A DNA stretch of 64,000 bases. Source: a bacterium. Its GTDB lineage: Bacteria; Planctomycetota; Planctomycetia; Planctomycetales; Planctomycetaceae. The notes under the pieces are model-generated. The model was not told where the DNA came from. It saw only the letters and a program-made list of their open reading frames with translations, and ran no database searches. Positions 36,731-45,316 of the stretch are shown here, piece after piece. The number at the start of each line of letters is the position of its first letter. Positions within the stretch are counted from its first letter, which is position 1. Where the stretch lies: assembly GCA_016125225.1 (NCBI GenBank), contig WGME01000003.1, positions 434,001 to 498,000 on the forward strand. The letters are read 5' to 3'. Position numbers and translations under genes: made by a program.

Positions 36731-36828
36731 GATAACTCAGGGAGAGAAGTCTCAGAGTGACAGAGTGCCAAAGTTCAAACGGGCACAACTCTGACACTCT
36801 GTGACCGTGGAACTCTGACACTTCTTTT

Positions 36829-38223
36829 CTATTTCGGTGCAAACTTGGTGACGCGATTCACAACGGTTTGCACGCCGTTGGTGACGCGGTCTTCGATATC
36901 ATCGCACCACCGCTCTGCCGGGTGCCCGTAAACATACATACTGCTCTGGCCTTCATAGCCCCCTTCGAGCAGCACTCGCTTGGAAGGGATGTAGGCCATC
37001 ACATCGTTGGCATACGCGGTGACCCAGGTGTCGTCGCCATGGATGGCTTTGAGCTTCAGGGCGTAATCGACCACGACTTCGCCGCCGAGTGCCACCCAGA
37101 TCAAATCATCACCCAGTCGCCAGGCTTGCGTCGGGTAACCGTAACCCCAGCGCAGACCGCCGGGACTCTGGCGGAGTTTGAGATTGCGAGCCGCCCAGCG
37201 CTGCTGATAATTCGCGGGACCCTTGGCCATTTCCGTCAGGCGCTCAATCGAGGGTGGATCTCCATATTCCAGCGAGACCATGTCGATTTCGGTGTAGAGC
37301 TTGGACACCACCGGAGTCATGGGTTCTTTCAAAACCGCATCGACCGAGTCGGCAAGTTGATTGCCATAGCCTTGGGCCAGTTCCACGGTCCGTCGCGGCA
37401 AGGGGTTCTGATCGCCACCGCAGCCCATGACAAATAAGGCGGCGGCACCGGGATGCCGTTCTTCTAAAGCGTACTGGGCAAAGCCAGCGTAGTCGCCGCA
37501 CCATTGCTGAAAACTCAGCACGGTATTGTGACAGGCATAGGCAAAGACGACGGCGGCGAGTTGCCCCTCGCGTTCGATCTTCAGAACCGGCACCGTATGA
37601 TCAACCGGCCCCATCAGCAGGTTCTTCTCTCGCAGCATGGGGACATCGGGCTCGCGGTTGGTGCGGCGATTCACCGCAAATTCGCAATTCCCCACTCCGC
37701 GTGAGACGGTCGCCGGTTTCAAATCATCGAGCGCCTGGCCAATGGTCGTGACGATGGTTTCCACCAACCACGCCGAGTATTCCTCGATAATCGGGATCTG
37801 GGCCTCATCGAGCGGGTAGGTGTCGTACAAGGCGTTTTTCAGCACCGGACCGCAGTGGGTGTGCGAGGCGTTGAGCATGATCTGATCGCGTGTCAGGCCG
37901 AACTTTTTGACACCGGCGACAACGTCTTCATACACTGGCTTCGACATACCGAGTGTATCGGAAGACAGGATCACCGCCTTATGCCCATTGTCGGCTTCGA
38001 GGGCGACCACGCGAATCCACAAATCGTGATAGGTGCTTTCCGCCGGAGCGGTGCGCGAGCCGTAACCCGCCATCCACATCGGTTTCTGCGGCGTGATCTT
38101 CGCACGGGCGATACCAGCCTTCCAGGCGAGGGAATCGGCGGCCAACACTTGCGGGTTTGCACCCGTCAGGTCTGCCAGAATGAGCCAGCCGCATAACAGC
38201 AGGGGCAACCGGGTCTGCAACAT
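36829..38223 (-). CDS. exported neutral/alkaline-ceramidase-like protein
   Basis: 464 residues from the ATG at 38223, with GGAAGGGAAAG upstream and a signal peptide (MLQTRLPLLLCGWLILADLT). Mature protein begins with WKAGIARAKITPQKPMWMAG, typical of the neutral ceramidase N-terminal family. Conserved metal-site regions are NASHTHCGPV, FAYACHNTVLS and FVMGCGGDQNP. Family enzymes hydrolyse amides such as ceramide, but planctomycete paralogues are numerous and mostly untested, so substrate is uncertain. An imperfect inverted repeat at about 36755-36805 after the stop may serve as terminator. Confidence 0.87.
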   Translation of the reverse strand: MLQTRLPLLLCGWLILADLTGANPQVLAADSLAWKAGIARAKITPQKPMWMAGYGSRTAPAESTYHDLWIRVVALEADNGHKAVILSSDTLGMSKPVYEDVVAGVKKFGLTRDQIMLNASHTHCGPVLKNALYDTYPLDEAQIPIIEEYSAWLVETIVTTIGQALDDLKPATVSRGVGNCEFAVNRRTNREPDVPMLREKNLLMGPVDHTVPVLKIEREGQLAAVVFAYACHNTVLSFQQWCGDYAGFAQYALEERHPGAAALFVMGCGGDQNPLPRRTVELAQGYGNQLADSVDAVLKEPMTPVVSKLYTEIDMVSLEYGDPPSIERLTEMAKGPANYQQRWAARNLKLRQSPGGLRWGYGYPTQAWRLGDDLIWVALGGEVVVDYALKLKAIHGDDTWVTAYANDVMAYIPSKRVLLEGGYEGQSSMYVYGHPAERWCDDIEDRVTNGVQTVVNRVTKFAPK

Positions 38224-38411
38224 GTTCTTTCCCTTCCAATGGCCAAGAGCCGTGGCTCGTGCGCGTCTCTGTTGTAACGCAACCCATCGCATTTGGCACG
38301 CGCACACCACGACAAGAACTGGAACTCTGCTGTTGCTGTAGCGAAACCGTGGGAAATCACGCACAATTCGGACGAAGTTCGAGGCAGAAACGCGGACAAC
38401 GGACTCACAGC

Positions 38412-39740
38412 ATGGATCGCGCGGCGCAGCAATCACCAACCAGACCAGAAGAGACCCGCCCGACGTTGTTACGTGACCCCAGTTTCTGGGGGCTGATCGC
38501 CACGCAGTTTCTCGGGGCGTTTAATGACAACTTGTTCAAGCAGCTCGTGCTGCTGGTCAGCGTGAAGATGGCCTTGGTCAATCGGGCCGAGAACCTGCAG
38601 GGCATCGCGATGTTCGCGTTCGCCAGCCCGTTCGTGCTGCTCTCGGGCGTGTGCGGCATTCTTGCCGATCGGCATAGCAAGCAGCGAATCATCGTCCTGA
38701 GCAAAGTGCTCGAAATCGTAGCGATGGGTCTCGGCGTAGCGGCGTTTCTGAGTGGTTCGCTGACCGTGCTGATGATCGTGCTCGCGCTGATGGGAGCCCA
38801 GAGTGCGTTCTTTGGTCCGGCGAAGTATGGCATCTTGCCGGAATTGTTTCGACCGGAAGATTTGCCGCGCGCGAATGGTCTGATGCTGATGACGACCTTC
38901 ATTTCGATAATTCTCGGCGTCGCGATTGCTGGGCAATTGATGACCTGGCTCGCCGGGGATCTCTGGCTGGCATCGCTGGCCTGTGTGATCACAGCGGTTA
39001 TCGGAACATTGACTGCGATCCCCATTCGCAAGACGCCGGTGGCTCATCCGGGACTCGCGATCACGCTGGGCTCGTGGTTCATCTCGCCAGAGACAAGGAA
39101 TGTGGTGCGCCAGCAACGGACGCTGTTATCGGTGCTGATCGTGACTTCGGTCTTCTGGTGTGTCGGCGGGGTTTATCAGCAGGGGGTGAACGACCTCGGG
39201 ATCCTGCAGTTGAAGATTGACGAAGCCGCGACGGGGTTGCTCGGCGCATGCGCGGCGATTGGAATCGCCCTGGGATGTGTCACCGCGGGCAAGTTATCTC
39301 AAGGCCGGTTTGAAGCCCGGCTGGTGCGTGCCGGGTTGTGGGGCATGCTGCTGTCGCTGATCGTGCTGGCATTACCGGGACCATTGCAGGGGCAAACACT
39401 GCTCGGCGTTTACGGTGCCGGGATGATGCTGGTCGTGCTCGGGGCGTCGGCAGGATTGTTCGCCGTGCCGCTCACGGTCTACCTGCAGGCGATGGCTCCG
39501 GCGGATCAGAAGGGACAAATCATCGGTGTGATGAACTTCTGCAACTGGATCGGCATTGTCCTGAGCGGCATTCTGCATCTCATGGCGAATGGCATCTTAA
39601 CCGGTATGAACTGGCCACCGAATCTGGTATTTCTGGTTGGCACGCTGCTACTCATCCCTGTGGTGATTTGGTACCACCCTCAGAGTCAGGCCCTGGGGAT
39701 GGACGCTGAGGCGGCCACGTTCCCGACGGAAGAGCTGTAA
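38412..39740 (+). CDS. MFS transporter, LplT-like (lysophospholipid transporter family)
   Basis: 442 residues from the ATG at 38412, the start closest to the conserved region. Twelve hydrophobic segments. The signature ATQFLGAFNDNLFKQLVLL and FGPAKYGILPELFRPEDLPR matches the LplT branch of the major facilitator superfamily, which flips lysophospholipids inward for reacylation. No acyltransferase or acyl-ACP synthetase is fused or adjacent, so the substrate is inferred. Its stop codon overlaps the next start (TAATG), giving translational coupling to the ATP-grasp gene. Confidence 0.87.
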   Translation: MDRAAQQSPTRPEETRPTLLRDPSFWGLIATQFLGAFNDNLFKQLVLLVSVKMALVNRAENLQGIAMFAFASPFVLLSGVCGILADRHSKQRIIVLSKVLEIVAMGLGVAAFLSGSLTVLMIVLALMGAQSAFFGPAKYGILPELFRPEDLPRANGLMLMTTFISIILGVAIAGQLMTWLAGDLWLASLACVITAVIGTLTAIPIRKTPVAHPGLAITLGSWFISPETRNVVRQQRTLLSVLIVTSVFWCVGGVYQQGVNDLGILQLKIDEAATGLLGACAAIGIALGCVTAGKLSQGRFEARLVRAGLWGMLLSLIVLALPGPLQGQTLLGVYGAGMMLVVLGASAGLFAVPLTVYLQAMAPADQKGQIIGVMNFCNWIGIVLSGILHLMANGILTGMNWPPNLVFLVGTLLLIPVVIWYHPQSQALGMDAEAATFPTEEL

Positions 39741-40882
39741 TGCTTCCGGCTGCCGGGGATGATCCACGACCACACATGCTCATCGTGGGTTGCAGCACCC
39801 GCGCCGCGGCCTGGTCGGCGGTGCGGGGGGGTTATCGTCCCGTGTGTGCCGATCAGTTCGGCGATCTCGATCTGCACGCCGTTGCAGAAGTTATTCCGGT
39901 CACGAATTATCCGGAGAGCTTGCCTGACGATCTTCAGCATGTGCAAGCCGATTGGTGGATGTACACCGGTGCGATGGAGAACCATCCCGGGGTGCTTCGT
40001 CTATTGGAAACGATGACACAACTCGGCCGATTGTTCGGCACACCGTCGGCGTCTCTGGCGGTCCTGCGCGATCCGTGGTTCGTGCAACAGATCGCGAAGG
40101 AAGCGGGATTGCCCGCCATCGAATGCCGGACAACTCATCCCACAGATGCGGGTGCCTCACGCTGGTTATTGAAGCCTCGCATGAGTGGCGGCGGCATCGG
40201 AATTCGTTGGGCAAACGCCAACGATCATGATAACAAGGGCAACACTGTCTACTGGCAGCCATTTGTCTCCGGCCCTGTGGGTTCTGCCGTCTTTCGAGTT
40301 CATGATGACACGATTGAACTTCTAGGTATCACACGCCAGCAGAGTGGGCTGAGGGAAACGGGTTGCATGGAACCCTTTGGATATGTCGGCAACATTGGTC
40401 CGTGGCCTCTCAACCCGCGTGATCTCGAAGGCCTGTTGTCCGCTGGGCGAGCCTTGCAGCGAACCGTTTCACTGCGGGGTGTCTGGGGCATCGATTTTGT
40501 TCTGACGGAAGCCGGGCCCTGCCTGCTCGAAATCAATCCGCGTTATACCGCATCAATGGAACTGCTCGAGTGGGCGTATCAAATTCCGTGTCTCGCGACG
40601 GAATTTCAGTCGCCGCAAATCACCGTCAATCCGCAACGACAATTCGGCAAGCGGATTCTCTATGCCCGGCAGCGAACTCTGGCTCCTGATTTTTCATGTG
40701 GGATTCCGCGGGGTTCCACATGGTCGCCTCCATTTTTCGCGGACTTGCCGCATCCAGGGAGTGTGATCGAAGCCGGGCAACCGTTGTGTACGGTTTTTGC
40801 CACCGGACACTCGGCCGATGAGGTCGAACGGAAACTGCAGCGGCGGATTCAACGTGTTTCTGGCTGGTTTCAGCAACTGTAA
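39740..40882 (+). CDS. ATP-grasp family ligase-like protein
   Basis: 380 residues. N-terminal nucleotide-binding-like segment (MLIVGCSTRAAAWSAVRGGY), then an ATP-grasp core with WLLKPRMSGGGIGIRWA (ATP-binding lysine region) and the metal-binding IDFVLTEAGPCLLEINPRYT. Such enzymes join a carboxylate to an amine or thiol using ATP. A similar ATP-grasp protein occurs with the archaeal-like tetrahydromethanopterin C1 genes of planctomycetes; I cannot confirm that link, and no C1 genes are in the window. Translationally coupled to the MFS gene. Confidence 0.82.
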   Translation: MLPAAGDDPRPHMLIVGCSTRAAAWSAVRGGYRPVCADQFGDLDLHAVAEVIPVTNYPESLPDDLQHVQADWWMYTGAMENHPGVLRLLETMTQLGRLFGTPSASLAVLRDPWFVQQIAKEAGLPAIECRTTHPTDAGASRWLLKPRMSGGGIGIRWANANDHDNKGNTVYWQPFVSGPVGSAVFRVHDDTIELLGITRQQSGLRETGCMEPFGYVGNIGPWPLNPRDLEGLLSAGRALQRTVSLRGVWGIDFVLTEAGPCLLEINPRYTASMELLEWAYQIPCLATEFQSPQITVNPQRQFGKRILYARQRTLAPDFSCGIPRGSTWSPPFFADLPHPGSVIEAGQPLCTVFATGHSADEVERKLQRRIQRVSGWFQQL

Positions 40883-41099
40883 ATCGCTCCGAATTACGCC
40901 GGGACGTGTCTCCGGACTGTTGCGAAGTGGCATCGCAACAGACTTGCCAAAATCGGGTCTTCCTGACTTACACGAGATTTTCGAGCCATTCGCTGCGGAA
41001 CCGTTCTTGATCGTTGCCAGACTGTGGGCTAAGATCAACCGGCCCCGATGGGATTGTCCCACTGGAATTTTTCACACCAAAACTCTGGAATTCTTGGAG

Positions 41100-42455
41100 A
41101 TGTCGCGCGCGACAGATGTGCGGATTAAATTCGCCGCCTGCACTGTGGAACCGTTGGCCTATCGGGCACCTCTGAAATTCGGCGGACGCGTTCTCGACAA
41201 GTCTTTTCTGATCAATTGTACGCTAACCGTGGAATCGCGCGACGGCAAGTTGCATGCGACCGGGTTTGGCAGCATGCCGGTGGGCAATATCTGGGCCTGG
41301 CCGTCGTCCACGCTTACCAGCGATCAGACCGAGACGGCTATGAAGGCCTTTGCCGAGGAAGTCATCGAACTCGGCAGCGTCTGCACCGAATACGGCCATC
41401 CGATCGATCTCAGCTATCATCTGTCGGCCGAATATCAGCACACCGCAAAAACGCTGTGTCAACGCATGAAGCTGGCAGAATCGATGCCGGAGTTGGCTCA
41501 GCTGGTGGCCGCCAGTCCCTTTGATGCCGCCCTGCACGATGCCTATGGTCGTCTGCATCAGGCGAACAGTTACGACACGCTGACCTCGAAATTCATGAAC
41601 TACGATCTATCCGAGTACCTGGACGAGCAGTTCAAAGGGGAATATCTCGATCAATACACGCTCCGCCAACCGAAAGCGAGGATGCCGCTGTATCACCTCG
41701 TCGGTGCGCTCGACCCGCTGACTGCGGCGGATATCACCAAGAAGATCAACGACGGACTGCCAGAGACACTGGGTGAATGGATTGAATACAACGGCCTCAC
41801 TCACATGAAAATCAAGCTCTCGGGCGAAGACTTTGCCTGGGACCTGGCCCGAGTTTTGGCGATCGACGCCGTCGCGACGGAAACCCAGGCGAAGCGGGGT
41901 TGTGCGACCTGGTTTTACTCGCTCGACTTCAACGAGAAGTGTGCCAACGTCGAATATGTGGTCGAGTTTCTCTCGAAAATCCAGGAACAGAATCCGCAGG
42001 CCTTTGACCGTGTGCAGTATGTCGAACAACCCACGCACCGCGATTTGAAGGCCCATCCTGAAAACAAGATGCACAAAGCCGCGGCAATTAAGCCCGTGGT
42101 CATTGATGAATCGCTGGTGGACTACGATGCCTTGCTGCTCAGTCGCGAGCAGGGTTACACCGGGGTCGCACTGAAAGCCTGCAAAGGCCAGACAGAATCG
42201 TTGTTACTGGCGGCCGCCGCGGAAAAATTCGGCCTGTTCCTCTGCGTGCAGGATCTCACCTGCCCAGGATATTCGTTCCTGCACTCTGCCAGCTTGGCGG
42301 CACGTATTCCCGGTATCGCGGCGATTGAAGGCAATGGCCGGCAGTATTGCCCCGGACCGAATAAAGCGTTTTCCAAGCGGTTCCCCGGCATGTTCGACAT
42401 CAAAGACGGCACCGTGGAAACCGGTCTGCTCAACGGTCCCGGTTTAGGATTCTGA
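41100..42455 (+). CDS. mandelate racemase/muconate lactonizing (enolase) superfamily protein
   Basis: 451 residues from the ATG at 41100; the GGAG is directly adjacent to it, so the start is not certain. The enolase-superfamily pattern is present: an N-terminal capping domain, then a barrel with MKIKLSGEDFAWDLARV, YSLDFNEKC, VQYVEQPTHRDL and KPVVIDESLVDYD, giving the Asp-Glu-Glu metal ligands. The general base GVALKACKG (Lys) lies near residue 360. Reaction and substrate unknown; these enzymes abstract an alpha-proton of a carboxylate. The 217 bases before it hold a small hairpin (40919-40939) and no gene. Confidence 0.85.
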   Translation: MSRATDVRIKFAACTVEPLAYRAPLKFGGRVLDKSFLINCTLTVESRDGKLHATGFGSMPVGNIWAWPSSTLTSDQTETAMKAFAEEVIELGSVCTEYGHPIDLSYHLSAEYQHTAKTLCQRMKLAESMPELAQLVAASPFDAALHDAYGRLHQANSYDTLTSKFMNYDLSEYLDEQFKGEYLDQYTLRQPKARMPLYHLVGALDPLTAADITKKINDGLPETLGEWIEYNGLTHMKIKLSGEDFAWDLARVLAIDAVATETQAKRGCATWFYSLDFNEKCANVEYVVEFLSKIQEQNPQAFDRVQYVEQPTHRDLKAHPENKMHKAAAIKPVVIDESLVDYDALLLSREQGYTGVALKACKGQTESLLLAAAAEKFGLFLCVQDLTCPGYSFLHSASLAARIPGIAAIEGNGRQYCPGPNKAFSKRFPGMFDIKDGTVETGLLNGPGLGF

Positions 42456-42462
42456 GAGACGA

Positions 42463-44295
42463 CTACTCGTCAGACTCCACCGGATGCAGTTCCTGAACCA
42501 TCTCTTCAGGTAGCAGCAGGCTCAATACCTGCTGCCCCGATTTGGGCGTTGGTGCATTGTCCGTTGTCACAATCGAGAGCTTCTTGCCGTCGAGAATGAT
42601 CAACGGAAACGCTCGACCGGAATAGTGGGCCTGATACGCGGCATAATCGAAGGTGTCCGATAGCGGTGTCACCTTGATCATGGCTCCCCGGTCAAAAGCC
42701 AGGCGAATGACATCGTAGGTCAACCGCTTGTCAAAAAGCGTTCGCCCGATGAGTCGATGCTCCCAAGTCGCGGCAAAGCGATCGGAAACTTCGTGATCCT
42801 TGGGAAGCTGATAGACCTTGTCGCGGCCGAAGACTTCCCGGAAACGCGCCACGGCCAGCGTATTGATTTCATCATTCGATGTGGCTGCGAGAAATCGTCC
42901 CAGGCCGCCGAAATCAATCTCGGTCGTCACAAGCTCGGAGAGGATGTTCGCGAAATGGGCAGGCAATCCGAGATCGCGCGATTTCCGGATGTGATGGTAC
43001 TGCGTATCGACCAGCACGACGGTAAAGCCCGCCTTTTTCAATTCCGCAGCAATGCCACGTGTTAAACGAGTGGCACCAGCAATCAGTAAGCCCTGGGCAT
43101 TGGGATTGGAAAGTCCCAGTCGACGCGCGACCCAACTGGCCGTTAGTCCATAAATGGTGACGGTCATGAAGATCACGAGAAACGTCGCGGGAGCAATCGC
43201 TGCTCCTTCTTCCCCCATACGCCAGGCGAAGACCGACGAGACCGCGGCGGCGACGATGCCCCGTGGTGCCAGCCACGCCAGAAACAGCCGCTCGGCAGTT
43301 TTCAGCTTGCTACCCAGGGTGGCAAACCAAACCGATATTGGCCGAACAACGGTGATCATCACCATTGCAAAGGCCGGACCACGCCAGGTCAAACTCGCCA
43401 GAGAAGAAAGAGGCACCCGGGCTGACAGCACGATAAACAGCACCGAAATCAGCAAGACGGTCAGACTTTCCTTGAACTCCAGCATGCGGTGAATATCGAT
43501 AAACGACTGGTTCGCCAGAATGACCCCCATGACCGTTACGGCGAGCAGCCCCGCTTCGGAATGCCAGGCATCGGCGCAGGCAAACGCCCCCACAACGAAC
43601 ATCAATGTCATGGCGTTCTGCAGATAGTCGGGAATCCAGAAGAGCTTGATCATCAGCACCAGCAAGGCCGCAGCAATGCCTCCCACCACGACGCCAATCA
43701 CTGAAACCTTCGTAAGCCCGATCAGGATGGTGATGGTCGCGGAACCAAGTTCCGCCTGATGCTGAAGCTGCACCGCTTCAAAGACCAGCAGGGTTAATGT
43801 CGCACCAATCGGGTCTATGACAATGCCTTCCCACTTGGCAATGACCCCCACCCGCCCGGTCGGGCGAATGTCCCGCAGCAAGGGACCAATTACTGTCGGC
43901 CCCGTCACGGTGAGTACCGCTCCCAGCACCAATGCCACACCCGGAGAAAGTCCCAGCAGCAGATACCCAAAAGAGGCCGCTGCAAACCAGGTAATCACTA
44001 CGCCAATCGTCAGCAAGCCCAGCAACGAACGCCAGCAATCGCGGAGTTCAGAGAACTTCAGATTCAACCCGCCTTCAAATAAGATCAGGCCCACCGACAG
44101 GGAAACCATGGGGGTGAGCAGGTCCCCGAAAATCACATCGGGTTGTAGAAATCCGGTCAAAGAGCCGGCGGTGCAACCAACGGCCAACAGGAGCAGAATC
44201 GCCGGAATTCGAATTCGCCAGGCCAGCCATTGCGTGCCCACGCCCAGCACGAGAATGCCTGCCAAGATCGCGATCAGTTTTTCCGACGATTCCAT
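42463..44295 (-). CDS. cation/proton antiporter (CPA family) with TrkA-type regulatory domains
   Basis: 610 residues. The first about 400 residues contain 12-13 transmembrane helices; GLILFEGGLNLKFSEL and GAVLTVTGPTVIGPLL are hallmarks of the CPA1/NhaP-like sodium/proton exchangers, and WEGIVIDPIGATLTLL carries the transport Asp. The cytoplasmic tail has a TrkA-N-like nucleotide-binding region (GLLIAGATRLTRGIAAELKK) and probably a TrkA-C end. It likely exchanges Na+ or K+ for H+ under nucleotide control. It lies 12 bases downstream of an M50 protease gene. Confidence 0.9.
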   Translation of the reverse strand: MESSEKLIAILAGILVLGVGTQWLAWRIRIPAILLLLAVGCTAGSLTGFLQPDVIFGDLLTPMVSLSVGLILFEGGLNLKFSELRDCWRSLLGLLTIGVVITWFAAASFGYLLLGLSPGVALVLGAVLTVTGPTVIGPLLRDIRPTGRVGVIAKWEGIVIDPIGATLTLLVFEAVQLQHQAELGSATITILIGLTKVSVIGVVVGGIAAALLVLMIKLFWIPDYLQNAMTLMFVVGAFACADAWHSEAGLLAVTVMGVILANQSFIDIHRMLEFKESLTVLLISVLFIVLSARVPLSSLASLTWRGPAFAMVMITVVRPISVWFATLGSKLKTAERLFLAWLAPRGIVAAAVSSVFAWRMGEEGAAIAPATFLVIFMTVTIYGLTASWVARRLGLSNPNAQGLLIAGATRLTRGIAAELKKAGFTVVLVDTQYHHIRKSRDLGLPAHFANILSELVTTEIDFGGLGRFLAATSNDEINTLAVARFREVFGRDKVYQLPKDHEVSDRFAATWEHRLIGRTLFDKRLTYDVIRLAFDRGAMIKVTPLSDTFDYAAYQAHYSGRAFPLIILDGKKLSIVTTDNAPTPKSGQQVLSLLLPEEMVQELHPVESDE

Positions 44296-44307
44296 AGGCG
44301 TCTTCCC

Positions 44308-44988
44308 CTACCATCGCCGAGACTGAAGTTCCTGCAAACTGCTGACGGTGAGGATCAAAAACAGAATCGCAGCACCTTGCATGCCCAACTGAAACATTCC
44401 AGCAGTGGTCAAGGCTCCCACCCCGACGCCGACTTTCAAGGCCACGCCACGGGCATCCCGCAATCCAAACAACTGCAGAATCGCTTCGAGGGCTTGCCCG
44501 CCATCCAGGGGCATGACCGGCAACAGATTGATCAGTGACCAACCGCAGTTGATATAGACCATGGAAAAACAGACCATTTGCAGGTACTGATGCGTTTTGT
44601 CCGACCATGTTGGTGGGATGAACGCCATCCCAAATACCAGAATGACGAACCATACCAGCCCCATCATGAACTGCGGAATCGGCCCGCCGAGCGTAATCAT
44701 CAGCGACTTCCACGGCGTATGATCGCGACCGGGGAAATAGGCGGCATAACCGCCGAAGTGATGCAGCACAATGTGCGGATCGTACCCCAATGCAGCAGCA
44801 GTCAACGCATGCCCGAGTTCATGAAACAGAATCGATACGAAGACGCACATCACCCAGAGAAATACGAGGTCGAGCCGCTCGGGACTCCACCCCATGAGTG
44901 CCGCCATCAGCCAGAACGTTGGAATCACGCGCACCGGAATCCGGAACAGATGCATCTGCAGATCGAACGGCGTACCTTCAGCAAACAT
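44308..44988 (-). CDS. site-2-protease-like membrane metalloprotease (M50 family)
   Basis: 226 residues with about six hydrophobic segments. The zinc site HELGH (56-60) lies in a membrane helix, and the third ligand is in NLLPVMPLDGGQAL (Asp162). This compact form lacks PDZ and CBS domains and matches the small rhomboid-like S2P group. It may cleave membrane-bound substrates, such as anti-sigma factors, but its partners are unknown. Probably co-transcribed with the antiporter. The retron RNA lies upstream in opposite orientation. Confidence 0.9.
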   Translation of the reverse strand: MFAEGTPFDLQMHLFRIPVRVIPTFWLMAALMGWSPERLDLVFLWVMCVFVSILFHELGHALTAAALGYDPHIVLHHFGGYAAYFPGRDHTPWKSLMITLGGPIPQFMMGLVWFVILVFGMAFIPPTWSDKTHQYLQMVCFSMVYINCGWSLINLLPVMPLDGGQALEAILQLFGLRDARGVALKVGVGVGALTTAGMFQLGMQGAAILFLILTVSSLQELQSRRW

Positions 44989-45100
44989 GCCCCATCCTTG
45001 TTAGAACGAGCCATGACTGTAATCGCGATACGGTACGGTGTCGAATGTATGGGCATGGATTCAATAGCAGTGCAGACCGAACCTGACTACAATCCCATTT

Positions 45101-45272
45101 GCGGTCTGTGGGACGCACAAGACCAGTGGCCTGTCTGCAATATGGCATTGCCACGCTGCGGGGTACCCCCGTGGTCGCAGAGTATTCCCATTTCACAGGG
45201 TTACGAACCGCATTCGTGGTCACCACGAATGCGGTTCGTCGCGAGTCGACAGTTGGGCGTCCCACGGACCGC
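45101..45272 (+). ncRNA. predicted retron msr-msd RNA
   Basis: Predicted by structure only. The outer arms a1 (GCGGTCTGTGGGACGC, 45101-45116) and a2 (GCGTCCCACGGACCGC, 45257-45272) pair at all 16 positions with one G.U, and three more pairs follow beyond one mismatch. Inside, a short-hairpin region (about 45126-45180, including GTGGC/GCCAC and CTGCG/CGCAG) suits msr. A perfect 17-bp hairpin with a TCA loop (45203-45219 with 45223-45239) suits the msd stem. The element ends 44 bases before the RT start codon, as expected for a retron. The branching guanosine cannot be placed with confidence; G45121 in CAAGACC just after a1 is one candidate. Confidence 0.78.
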
Positions 45273-45316
45273 GTTTGTTTTACACTGTTCGTTGTTCGAA
45301 GTCGCCAGGTACAGGG

